From Aurelia coerulea (taxonomy: Eukaryota > Cnidaria > Scyphozoa > Semaeostomeae > Ulmaridae), in contig CM076960.1 of NCBI GenBank assembly GCA_039566865.1, positions 18,520,501 to 18,584,500 on the forward strand: a stretch of 64,000 nucleotides of DNA, written 5' to 3'. Made by a program: the position numbers and the translations under genes. The notes beneath the pieces are model-generated. The model ran no database searches. It saw only the letters and a program-made list of their open reading frames with translations, and was not told the origin of the DNA. Below, piece by piece: positions 24,201 to 32,756 of the stretch (position 1 is its first letter; every line of letters begins with the position of its first letter).

Positions 24201-27200
24201 TTGGCGGGATTCTTGTATTGCCTCGTTTTTGAAACGTCAGTCAGGTAATAATTATCCTTATTGAATGATATGCATAGGTTTCAAATGTTTCAAAAAGTGG
24301 GTGTAACATTCTTTTAGACTGATTGCATGTTCGTAGTTATCGCTAGTGATAGACTGATGGACGCTATCACCAGTTGAAGCGTAATGCCCTTATCCAATTC
24401 AATGAACGACGCGGAACTGGAACTGAGGTACTTAGTCTAACATTTTGTGACCGATTTTTATTTGAACTGAATTTATTCAAAGAAACTTTAGCTATTGTGC
24501 AATAATTCTACTGTTAGGGTTTTCTGAAATCTTCAATATTTTGAATATAGCAGTGATTTTCTTATCTTTTAAGAATTCAAGAAAAATTAAGAAAACTTGA
24601 AGCCATCGTGATTTTTAAATTTTGTGAAGAAACAGAATAATTTTTCAAGAGAACCACAGTTTAGAATGTTTACAAGATGGCTTCAGTTTCAGTTTCATTG
24701 ACAAACATATCTAAGTACATATAACAATACAACATACCTAACTTAACCTAAAGGGGCTCCGATCGTGAAGATTTATGACTTAATCTTTAGCAAAAGGCCT
24801 GAATTAGATACTGGGATTTTGCGTTTTTTTTTCAATTTCTAGAGCTAGACGCGAGCTTCTTAAAATTTTAGTTTTCGAAAACACTGAAAAACGATCAAAA
24901 ATCATCGATCAAGTTTTCTAAAGAATCGACATGGATGGACAAAGAGAGAACTTGTTCGTGGTGATTTGCGATTTGGAAATCGAATAATTGTAATTTGCTG
25001 TACGAGAGTTCGTACTAAACCCCCAAATGCCCCTGAAAACGTTTTCTCTTTTTTCATTCATGTTGATTCTTTTAAAATTTGATCGACGTTTTTTGATCGT
25101 TTTCGATGTTCTCGAAAACGAACATTTTAAGAAACTTGCTTCTGGCTCTAAAAACTGGAAAGGGAAAAATTTGCAAAAGTCCTAGAATTTAATCCAGGCT
25201 TTCTGCTAAAGATTAAGTCATAAATCTTCAAAATCGGTTTAATGTACGATTTATTGTAGCCTGCCAAACGTGCATAGTTTATTTTGGCGCACCCAGTATA
25301 ACAATAAAACAGTTAATATCCATACATGATACAAACTATAAACTACAATACAAATAAATAGTAACAAAGGGAAACATTCCAAGATAGAAGGCAATACATT
25401 ATCAACCGCAAGTCATTCATTCTTCTGGTTTACGATTTAGAAATTTGATGACGTCACATAGATTCAGCTGTAGTTTTTAGAATATTCAAAATTTCTGAAA
25501 AGTCCAACGGTACCTATAAAGAATCAAATCAAATCAAATTCAAGATGCATCAACCAATCATGCAATGTTTCTAAAAATTTGATTCAGTTTGATGCGAGCT
25601 TTTTTCGATTTTAGATTCCATCAAGTATATTTTGGAATGGCAAAGTGTACCTTCTGATAGAATATAAGGAGACGAAGACACCGGAAAAAACAGAGTCAGG
25701 GAAATTCAATATTCAAACGATGAATTCGACCGTCAAAGGTCTTTACAAGGACAGGGAATATTTAATTCGTGTTGTAATCTGTACCATCAAAGGATGCAAT
25801 CATTCGGCTTGGATAAACGTTGGGTTTCGTGGTGCAGGTAAGAACCAATTTCTTCCTTGTTATTTTGATTGTAAAACTGATTGTAAAGTTGTTGAGTCAG
25901 AAAACTTTTTAACAAATCATCCAATTTCAATTAGGTTGTTATATTAGTTCTAACAAGAACCTTTCGTCTAAGACCTCTAATGAACTTATTATTTTTCTCT
26001 TTCCAGGGAAGTCGCAGAGTGGACCGGAATCTGTCACAATTGCCGTGGTGGCCGTGGTGTCCGTTATTGTGCTCTTATTCATCATTGTGTTTGGTGCAGT
26101 TTGCTGGCATAAAAAGCTCAAGTAAGTATTATTAACGTCCGAACATTTTTAATGTTTAATTCAAGACCACTCAAACTACTGGCGGACCCAATAAAATTCC
26201 TTGCAGTCTCCCATCAATGATCAAATTGATTTACAGACACGCACCGTCGTGACTCTGATTGGGTAAGTAAGACAGTCAAAGAGAATAGAATTAGGCAAGC
26301 TTCAGTGATTTTGATGCACATCAAAATTTGTTAAAGATGATAACAATCTGACTCCCTTTATCGTAAGATTGCATAATCAAAGAGCATTTTCAGATCCTAG
26401 ATTTCCTGTCACGGGAAATTATTTTTCATGGTCATTACTGAAGAGATTTTCTTGTGAGATTTTCTTATAAGATTTGTCGTTCATCTCTTACGATTTTTTT
26501 TGCAGGCAAAGATATGGGAGATTGGAAGAAGGCCCAGCCAAAGCAGACAATATCCAGGTAAGGGAAAACTTTTCGAATAGACACTAAATATTCAAGGTAG
26601 ACCGTGTCATGAATTCATTCATTTTGTGTCTAAAATTGTTTATATACCGGGTGTCCCAAAATGATGTATTATTGTTTGATTGCTTACCTGTCCATAACTA
26701 ATGAATCGATTTTCAAAAACTTTGTTTCATTTGATTGCCTAAAAGCTAAATTGTATTTTAAGATGTTGGTTGCGGTTTTACCACGGCGTTTTCATGTCGA
26801 AAAGAAGATTGATAAACTTGCTCAAATTCAAGCCTTAGATGGCATGAGAAAGAAACGGCCTATTTTTCCAGTCAATATTTTAGATGTGATACAAAAGGCT
26901 GAACTCGTATTCGTGTTCTCTGAACTCAGTATTAAGTGAATTCGTATTCTCTGAACGCCATATACTCTATGAACGACATATAAGTTCAGCCTCTTGCATC
27001 ACATCTAAAATGTTGACTGGCAAAGAAGGCCGTTTTTTTCATGCTATCTAACACTTGAATTTGAGCAGCTTTATCGATCTTCTTTTCAACATGAAGAAAT
27101 CGGCCTAAACCACTGCCAACATCCTCAAATACAATTTAGCCTTTCGGCAATCGGATAAAATAAAGTTATTGAAAATCGGTTCATTGGTTATGGAGATGTA

Positions 27201-28473
27201 AGCAATCAAACGATAATACATCATTTTGGGACAAAGAATCCAAAACACAAAAGCTTTGCATTGATAAAAAAGCAAGGATGAATCTCGTTAAACAAATGCT
27301 CAGATCTACGAAAATACTAAATGATCTGCCTGTCTGAAGAATAGATTTCACACCTCTGAACTGAGTGCAATAGATCAACAAGGGCAGATTTTGTAATACA
27401 ATAGGACGAGTTGCTCTTGTTGACACCTCAATTGATTAGCGATGAAGAATAGATTTCACACCTCTGCAAACTGAGTCGAAAGAAGAAGGATATATCTACA
27501 CATCTGCCGCGGGCATTTTATTTCTGTGTTTCAGAAGCAATAGATCAAATTAAATGATGAGAGCGAACCCTTGCTTGGGTACTCTGAAGGTATGAAATCC
27601 ATTCCTGAGGTGAGGCTGCAAACACCGCTTTGTTTTGCTTTCACCCAGTATTAACAAAGACAGATTTTGTAACACAATAGCATCAGTTGCTTTTGATTGA
27701 CACCGGAATTCAAAGCGATTAGCGTTCGCAGACAAAGGAAATTCTCTCAACCAGTAATTCAAAACAAACAAAGTCGCAAATGTTTCTTTTAAACCTAGGA
27801 AGCTAGCTCGTTCATTGTACATTCTGGAAATGATTTTCAAGAGCAAACATGAGCATATATCGAAAGAAGAAGGATATATCTCAACGTCTTGTCTCGGTCA
27901 TTTGATTGTCAAGCTAAGCAGTAAATGTTTAATTTTACCCAAAAAATACGAGAATTGAATTGCGTACCAATCGGCTTCTGAACCAAGCAAATGAATTGCC
28001 TGAGGCAGATGTTTAGATATATCTTTCTTTTTCTCGACATATGGTCATGTCTGCTCTTAAGAGCCATATCTGGAATGCACAACTAGTGATCTAGCTACCA
28101 GAATTTCAGAATAACTTTTGCTGCTTTTTTGTGCTTGTTTATGCCTTGACTGACGGGGCATAGAATTCCCTTTGCATAAATTGTAACATTATCTGTCCTT
28201 GTACTTCATTTTGGCTTTGTTTAAACCCAAGCTCTGTTCATCATTCAGGTGTGCCACCCTCGCCCTGGTATGCTCGAATATGATCATCCACAGTCGCCAA
28301 GCACTGAATATGATGTTTGGGATCCTTCAACTGGAAGAGACGAAGACCTTGCATCGACAGAATCTGGACCACGTCATGGATTAGAGGCTGGACAATTGCA
28401 GTTCAGAGATGATTTTAGAACCGCGAATCTCGATGAGACGGAACTGGAGCAAGTTAACGTCACAGAAAGCTAA
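17947..28473 (+). CDS. Receptor A: Ig/FN3 single-pass receptor, cytokine-receptor-like (first exon missing)
   Basis: Nine exons (17947-18246, 19591-19977, 20992-21128, 23043-23175, 23762-23850, 25615-25837, 26007-26121, 26506-26557, 28249-28473) join in frame to 553 residues. Domains: Ig-like 1-100; six-cysteine domain 101-229; FN3 230-319 (two exons, intron phase 0); FN3 320-423 (two exons, phase 0); transmembrane helix about 434-455; 95-100 residue tail. Interdomain introns are phase 1, as usual for extracellular modules. Many NxS/T sites fit a secreted ectodomain. The tail has no kinase; it contains HPRPGMLEYDHP and TEYDVWDP, possible SH2-type tyrosine sites. The layout resembles class I cytokine receptors (Ig, cytokine-binding module, FN3, TM), but no WSXWS or clear Box 1 is seen, so an adhesion receptor remains possible. 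The signal-peptide exon was not found. Confidence 0.75.
18341..18590 (+). mobile_element. tRNA-derived SINE
   Basis: A pol III box A-like TGGCACAGTTGGTGTAGG (18349-18366) and box B-like GGGTTCAATCCC (18411-18422) are spaced as in a tRNA head, with a C-tract where the variable arm would be. A non-tRNA body follows to about 18590. Located in the first known intron of receptor A. Confidence 0.65.
18918..19340 (+). repeat. 211-bp tandem duplication, two essentially identical copies
   Basis: ATCATCAAAGGAAATTTGGC begins at 18918 and again at 19129; both copies run through GACTTGAATCATGATGAAAA with no difference that I can see. A very recent duplication or an assembly artefact, inside an intron of receptor A. 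Confidence 0.9.
19591..19977 (+). CDS. Receptor A exon: cysteine-rich domain (cytokine-module-like)
   Basis: Acceptor TTTTTTTCAG, donor GTAATT; 387 bp, phases 1/1. It encodes six cysteines (SCEYQ, FGCLK, LHCVV, VCEAS, VCLMP, DCFLL) and ends INKLGSSTQLNVTTP, the usual last-strand turn of an FN3/cytokine-receptor domain. Confidence 0.82.
20269..20563. mobile_element. Possible degenerate TIR element in receptor A intron
   Basis: TTACCCTCGGTAAAAAATGC at the left resembles the reverse complement of TTTTTACTGTGGGTGA at the right. The interior is AT-rich with several CAAATTTG-like runs. Weak support. Confidence 0.35.
20992..21128 (+). CDS. Receptor A exon: first half of FN3 domain 1
   Basis: Acceptor CCCTGATAG, donor GTATCT; phases 1/0. 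Encodes KLKISWSKPCYHLDYQYRIKF, with the conserved Trp of FN3 strand B and the strand C YQYRIKF. Confidence 0.82.
21163..21478. mobile_element. Foldback element, 316 bp, 34 bp after a receptor A exon
   Basis: GGAAGCCCAGGCGGTTGATT at the left is mirrored by AATCAACCGCCTGGGCTTCC at the right. Arms are about 120 bp, including CTTTGTGTCTTATCTGTTGC, around a short centre. MITE-like, no coding capacity. Confidence 0.85.
22523..22730 (+). repeat. Degenerate tandem repeat, about three copies of 80 bp
   Basis: Three copies share the order GTTCACAG...TACCGGCACAATTTGAAA...GGTGGCAAA...TTAGC with moderate divergence. Intron of receptor A. Confidence 0.65.
23043..23175 (+). CDS. Receptor A exon: second half of FN3 domain 1
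   Basis: Acceptor TCTGACAG, donor GTAAGT; phases 0/1. Encodes SLTGLTPYTNYQICIEAWS, a textbook FN3 E-F strand motif (LxGLxPxTxYxxxxxA). Confidence 0.88.
23762..23850 (+). CDS. Receptor A exon: first half of FN3 domain 2
   Basis: Acceptor TCTGTTGCAG, donor GTAATT; phases 1/0. Encodes VPSKGPTISDTK and RWDLVIFWK, the A and B strands ending at the FN3 Trp. Confidence 0.8.
23869..24007. repeat. Foldback element, about 140 bp
   Basis: CATACTAACCGGTTTTGTGT at the left and ACAAAACCGGTTAGTATG at the right are inverted, as are AAAATATAAAGCCCGAGGTC and its partner. It begins only 20 bp after the receptor A exon ending at 23850. Confidence 0.8.
24755..25300. mobile_element. CCGGGTG-family foldback element, left-truncated (copy 2)
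   Basis: The right end TGCATAGTTTATTTTGGCGC then ACCCAGTA matches the element at 2718-3295. The internal GATCGACGTTTTTTGATCG and CAAGTTTTCTAAAGAATCGAC are shared. The left terminal 50-60 bp are missing. It sits inside fragments of another inverted-repeat family (about 24430-24670 and 25440-25530). Confidence 0.72.
25615..25837 (+). CDS. Receptor A exon: second half of FN3 domain 2
   Basis: Acceptor CGATTTTAG, donor GTAAGA; phases 0/1. Encodes VYLLIEYKET (strand C), VKGLYKDREYLIRVVICT (E-F) and GCNHSAWINV near the end, at the place where cytokine receptors carry WSXWS but not matching it. Confidence 0.85.
26007..26121 (+). CDS. Receptor A exon: transmembrane segment
   Basis: Acceptor CTCTTTCCAG, donor GTAAGT; phases 1/2. 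A hydrophobic run VTIAVVAVVSVIVLLFIIVF is followed by basic CWHKKLK, a stop-transfer signal with cytoplasmic C-terminus. Confidence 0.9.
26506..26557 (+). CDS. Receptor A exon: juxtamembrane
   Basis: Acceptor TTTTTGCAG, donor GTAAGG; phases 2/0. Encodes QRYGRLEEGPAKADNIQ. The paralogous exon 47294-47342 starts with the similar RQRLEDDP, so this tiny exon is supported by homology. Confidence 0.8.
26644..27234. mobile_element. CCGGGTG-type foldback element (third family), right end eroded
   Basis: Starts TACCGGGTGTCCCAAAATGA and TGTATTATTGTTTGATTGC. The right end mirrors it as GCAATCAAACGATAATACA then TCATTTTGGGACA but lacks the final CCCGGTA. Intron between the two cytoplasmic exons of receptor A. 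Confidence 0.75.
27650..28203. mobile_element. Foldback element, family A, copy 2
   Basis: Shares with copy 1 GACAGATTTTGTAACACAAT, CAAAGCGATTAGCG, CGAAAGAAGAAGGATATATC and inverted counterparts. Extra family A fragments precede it at about 27340-27540. It ends 45 bp before the receptor A terminal exon. Confidence 0.72.
28249..28473 (+). CDS. Receptor A terminal exon: cytoplasmic tail
   Basis: Acceptor TCATTCAG ends at 28248; TAA at 28471-28473. Encodes 74 acidic, Pro/Ser/Thr-rich residues with tyrosines in LEYDHP and TEYDVW and the end VNVTES. The exon is boxed between two family A foldback elements (27650-28203 and 28585-29200). Confidence 0.85.
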   Translation: MCHPRPGMLEYDHPQSPSTEYDVWDPSTGRDEDLASTESGPRHGLEAGQLQFRDDFRTANLDETELEQVNVTES

Positions 28474-28584
28474 TTGGCTGCACGGAAAACATAGGTCTTT
28501 AAATCTGTGTAAAATCACATGACCGAATAGTGACGTGGCCCGTCCCCCAAGGGATTTAATGTAGGTTGTGTAGGTAAATTAACA

Positions 28585-29200
28585 AGGACAGATAATGTTA
28601 CAATAGAACTCGCTACTTTTCATTGACACCTAGATACAAAGCAATTTGTGATTGCAGACAAAGGGAATTCCATGCTCGGTTGGTCAAGACATAAACAAAA
28701 ACAAAGCAAGCGGCAAAAATTGCCCTGAAACCCGGGTCGCTAGCACGGTCGTTGTGCGTTCCAGAAATGGTTTTAAAGAGCAAATATTAGCATATATCGA
28801 AAGAAGAAGGATATATCGAAACTTCTGCCTTGGGCATTTTATTTTTTCCGTACAGAAGCTGAGCAGTGAGCGTTTTAATTACACCTAAAAAGTGCGAGAA
28901 TTGAATCCCCTCCAAATTGGCTTCTGCACAAAATAAATAAAATGCCCGAGGCAGATGTGCAGATATATCCTTCTTCTTTCGATATGTGCTAATATTTGCT
29001 CTTAAAAACAATTTCTGGAATGCACAACGACCGAGCTAGCGACCCGGGCTTCAGGGCAATTTTTGCTGCTTGCTTTGTTTTTGTTTATGTCTTAACCAAC
29101 CGATCATGGAATTCCCGTTGTCTGCAATCACAAATTGCTTTGTATCTAGGTGTCAATGAAAAGTAGCGAGTTCTATTGTAACATTATCTGTCCTTGTTCT
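28585..29200. mobile_element. Foldback element, family A, copy 3, just behind the receptor A stop
   Basis: GGACAGATAATGTTACAATA at the left and TATTGTAACATTATCTGTCC at the right are perfect inverted copies. CGAAAGAAGAAGGATATATC and its partner flank the centre. Being 112 bp after the stop codon, it probably lies in the receptor A 3' UTR unless polyadenylation is very early. Confidence 0.82.
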
Positions 29201-29298
29201 GTAAATTAGTGTATGTAGTTTTATTGTAGGTAATTTATAGTGTAGGTTAGTAGTTTAGAGTTTATTTGTCCTAACTTTGTATTCATATGTAAATAAGA

Positions 29299-29821
29299 GC
29301 ATAGGTTCCAAATCTTTCTAAAGACTGGTGTAAAATTGAGTGACCTATTTCTTTGAACTGAATGACTCCAAAGAAACTTTAGCTATTTCTCTATAATTCA
29401 GCCGTTGGACTTTTCTGAAATCTTTAATATTTTCAGAGTTATAGTGTTTTTCTTCTTTTTCAAGAATTCAACAAAAAATTTCAAAAAACCTTAAAATCAT
29501 CATAATTTCTAAACAGTTTGACACAACATGAAGTAATTTTGAAGAAAACCATAGTTTATGAATGTCTACAATACAGTATCAAGCAAAAGTCTGTCACTTT
29601 TGTGGTTTATGATTTAGAAATTTGATGACGTCACATCTTCAAATGGGCTGAAATAAAAAATATGCTGTAAATTAAAGAAATATTCAAAATTTCTGGAAAG
29701 TCCAACGGTAGAATTATAGATAAGTATCTAAAGTTTCTTTCAAGCCATTCAATCATAAAAAATAGGTCATAGAATTTTACACCCGCCCTTTTACGCTGAA
29801 TTAAAGATTTGGAAGCTATGC
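29299..29821. mobile_element. Foldback element, GCATAG family, copy 1
   Basis: GCATAGGTTCCAAATCTTT at the left and AAAGATTTGGAAGCTATGC at the right are inverted ends. Arms include GTGTAAAATT, CCTATTT and CCGTTGGACTTTTC. A related full copy lies at 49217-49725 and partial ones near 37597, 40359 and 25440. Confidence 0.78.
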
Positions 29822-30041
29822 TGTAAATAAGCCGTTGTATTTGAGACATAAAGGTGTTCATATTTTGCTTATAGCTGTATCAAGGAATTTGTTGTGTCTC
29901 TGTTTGATTGAGAGGCCAAGTGAACGTGATTTGTTTCTCTTTGTGCCATTGTTCTAGGTCCAAGTTGATTTTGAAGTACAACCAATGACTATTTAGTTGA
30001 AAATTGTTTCTACCCACTTGAGCTACCATCATTTTACATGT

Positions 30042-30158
30042 GAGAGTGGCCGAGTGGCTTACGCAGTTTCCGTCAGATAAGTTTGTTCATGTGCGGTCAA
30101 AATCCGGACGGGTCACCTTGCGGAAAGGTTGACCAAGCAGCTCAATTCACCGTCCTTT
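30042..30158 (+). mobile_element. tRNA-derived SINE (Ser/Leu-like head)
   Basis: GAGAGTGGCCGAGTGGCTTA resembles the 5' half and box A of class II tRNAs. GGTCAAAATCC about 45 bp downstream resembles box B. No CCA-stem partner at the right distance, so it is a SINE head rather than a tRNA gene. Confidence 0.6.
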
Positions 30159-30159
30159 C

Positions 30160-30410
30160 CCGGGAGGGGTACTCGACTTAGATTTGTACGGGGGTATAAT
30201 CCAAAACATTAAATTTGACCGAAAAACCACCCGATCTAACAAAATATTCCCCTTTGACATGTTTTGACAACCTGCTCTTGAAAAATTGCCTCATTTTGAT
30301 ATCCTGTGCTGGAAAATATTGATGAAAAATCCACGTTAGCCTGCGTGCAGACCCATTGTCCAAAAGATGATACATCCCCGTCGGACAAATATACCAAGTA
30401 CCCCTCCGGG
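30160..30410. mobile_element. Small IR element with GGAGGGGTACT ends
   Basis: CCGGGAGGGGTACTCGACTT near 30160 is mirrored by AAGTACCCCTCCGGG ending at 30410, with ATTTGTACGGGG / CCCCGTCGGACAAAT inside. From memory this end motif is common in coral genomes; I could not check that. Confidence 0.65.
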
Positions 30411-30442
30411 CTTGGGGGTTATTTTACCGTTATTTTGGCAGT

Positions 30443-32566
30443 TACCAACGCACAGTGATCCAGAGCATGGAATAAATGCCAAAACACAAATAGTTGCAAA
30501 TGCAAAAACTTTCACACCTATCATAGAGAGGACACTTTGAGGTATTCAGAACAAAAATCCGTATAGAAATCGGACCAACTACTGCAGAGAAATTGCACTT
30601 TTAAGTTGCCAAAAATTGCCAGGCCATGTTTTTGTTTACATTTCCGGTGTATCACTTTTGAAATGGGCCTAAACCAACAATTTCAAATGTTCATTTCTCC
30701 AGTTGTATTCGTCCGATTTCAAGAAACATTTTTTCAAATTGACCCTCAATGTCTGCGCAATTATACAACGTATCAGTTCTATGAATTTACATCAATTTAT
30801 TTAATTTATTTGGCACATATTTGTCAAGGGGTATTTTTAGCAGTAGTACTACTCGAGACCCCTCAATTTCTTCTTTCCTGGTGCAAACAAAAAAAGTGAG
30901 GAAAAAAGAGTCTTAAAAACTCATTTCGCACTAAACTTCAGGTATCGATGAAGGTTTCTGCCAAAGGGTTCGTTCAGGTTCGTACATGTAAAAATTTTAT
31001 AGCTGATATAAAAAATTGAGTCATTTAGGCCTATGTATGCAATTTTCTGTGATTTTCAATGATAGTATGTATATTTTGTTCTGAGTGTTTCAAATGCTTA
31101 GTTTTCGTTTTAATTGCACAGCTTTAATAGCGAGGGTTTAAATTCTAAATAAAAAGAGGCATTATTTCATTACCTAACAATCACGTTAAGATTTAAATGA
31201 CTTGAATCGTACACGGCACGGGTTTAACATGGTTTACACTAAAATCACGGCAACAAGCATCTTATGTCTATGACTGTTAAGATACAAAGCTTGGGCTTGA
31301 GGTCCATTTTTTTATCTTGGAAACTGCACTAATAGGTTACAGGAAGGTGTGGTGTGCGGCAAAAGGATTTCTGTCATGACCCAATCCCAGAATTTAGGGA
31401 AGATTTTGATACCTAATCTTTGAATATGAGTTCCGTTTTCACAAAGAAAAATTTTCGCTGCAAAACCACTGCAATATTTTTGTTTCACGTAAACAAAGCA
31501 TTAGCAGGACTTTAAATTACCTAACATTAAAGTCAGGGGAAACAGAACAGTGTCAGAATGTTTCGTAAAATGATAAGCCCCAGTACCAGAAAATTCACAA
31601 CAAGATTATGAAAGTATACCCCGTTTCTATAATTTCTGACAAAAACTCCCCTAAATGCCTATACGACCAGAAATTTGAGAACCCCCTCGCCTGGGCTTTT
31701 AGTCTATAAAGTGCACTTCTGTTGTATAAGTCTTGAGAAACGAACTTCATCTTGGACTTCAAATTAAAGGTCTCACGAGCCTTAGCTTTTTGGTTCATTA
31801 CATGTCGTGGGCAATGATAAAAACTATATAGTTATCATGAATTTTATGATTTTATAGTTACTCCATAGGCTGTGTATTTATCACTTTATCTTTCTTTATT
31901 CAATACCTAATGCTGAATTTAAAAAATCCAAAGGAACTTTACATTTATTTTTGGTTAAGGTTGAAACTGATTACAGAATCGCACAGACTGAAACTATATT
32001 CTAAAAGTTATCTGCGGTTTAGAAGACTAAAACTGTCACTTCAAAGAAAACCTCTTGGTTTATAATTCAATTAGAGTTTTTGTGGAACGAGTACATCTGA
32101 AAATTCACTTTTTTTGTTTGCACCAGGAAAGAAGAAATTTAGTGGTCTTGAGTAGTTCTACTGCTAAAAATACCCCTTGGCAAATATGTGCCAAATAAAT
32201 TAAATAAATTGATGTAAATTCATAGAACTGATACGTTGTATAACTGCGCAGACATTGAGGGTCAATTTTAAAAAAAGTTTATTGGAATTGGACGAATACA
32301 ACTGGAGAAATGAAAATTTGAAATTGTTGGTTTAGGCCCATTTCAAAAGTGATACACCGGAAATGTAAACAAAAACATGGCCTGGCAATTTTTGGCAACT
32401 TAAAAGTGCAATTTCTCTGCAGTAGTTGGTCCGATTTCTATACGGATCTTTGTTCTGAATACCTCAAAGTGTCCTCTCTATGATAGGTGTGAAAGGTTTG
32501 CATTTCCAACGTTTTGTGTTTTGGCATTTATTCCATAATTTTGACAATCTGGATCACTGTGCAACG
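30443..32566. mobile_element. 2.1-kb foldback element with about 450-bp arms, upstream of receptor B
   Basis: The left arm (about 30443-30897) contains CACAGTGATCCAGA, GGAATAAATGCCAAAACACA, CCTATCATAGAGAGGACACT and GCCATGTTTTTGTTTACATT. The right arm (about 32109-32566) is its reverse complement with a few percent difference. The 1.2-kb centre shows no coding frame. Its right end is about 140 bp from the receptor B ATG. Confidence 0.85.
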
Positions 32567-32704
32567 TTTGTCTATAAAGATGATGATTATAATGATTCGG
32601 ATGGGTCCCATCCCAGCAAGCTTTGCTTTTTAGAGTCCTCTTGTTTACAAAATGGAAGGTTGCTAAAACATGTGCAAAGACAGAGGAGAGAAAAATTACC
32701 CAAA

Positions 32705-32756
32705 ATGAAGACTTGGATAGCCATATTTCTCTGCACGATTCCTTCTATCTATTCAG
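32705..32756 (+). CDS. Receptor B exon 1: start codon and signal peptide
   Basis: ATG 32705-32707 in the context CCAAAATGA; encodes MKTWIAIFLCTIPSIYS, a typical signal peptide, then one base of the next codon before donor GTAGCT. The upstream 140 bp to the foldback element form the 5' UTR and promoter-proximal DNA. Confidence 0.8.

Larger units (their letters stand above)
28474..32704. other. Intergenic region between receptor A and receptor B
   Basis: About 4.2 kb filled almost completely by a family A foldback (28585-29200), a GCATAG-family foldback (29299-29821), a tRNA-derived SINE (30042-30158), a small IR element (30160-30410) and a 2.1-kb foldback (30443-32566). Only about 140 bp separate the last from the receptor B start codon. 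Confidence 0.75.

Noticed and set aside
30042..30115. tRNA-Ser/Leu gene
   Set aside because: Box A and a degraded box B are present but no acceptor stem or full cloverleaf; better explained as a SINE head.
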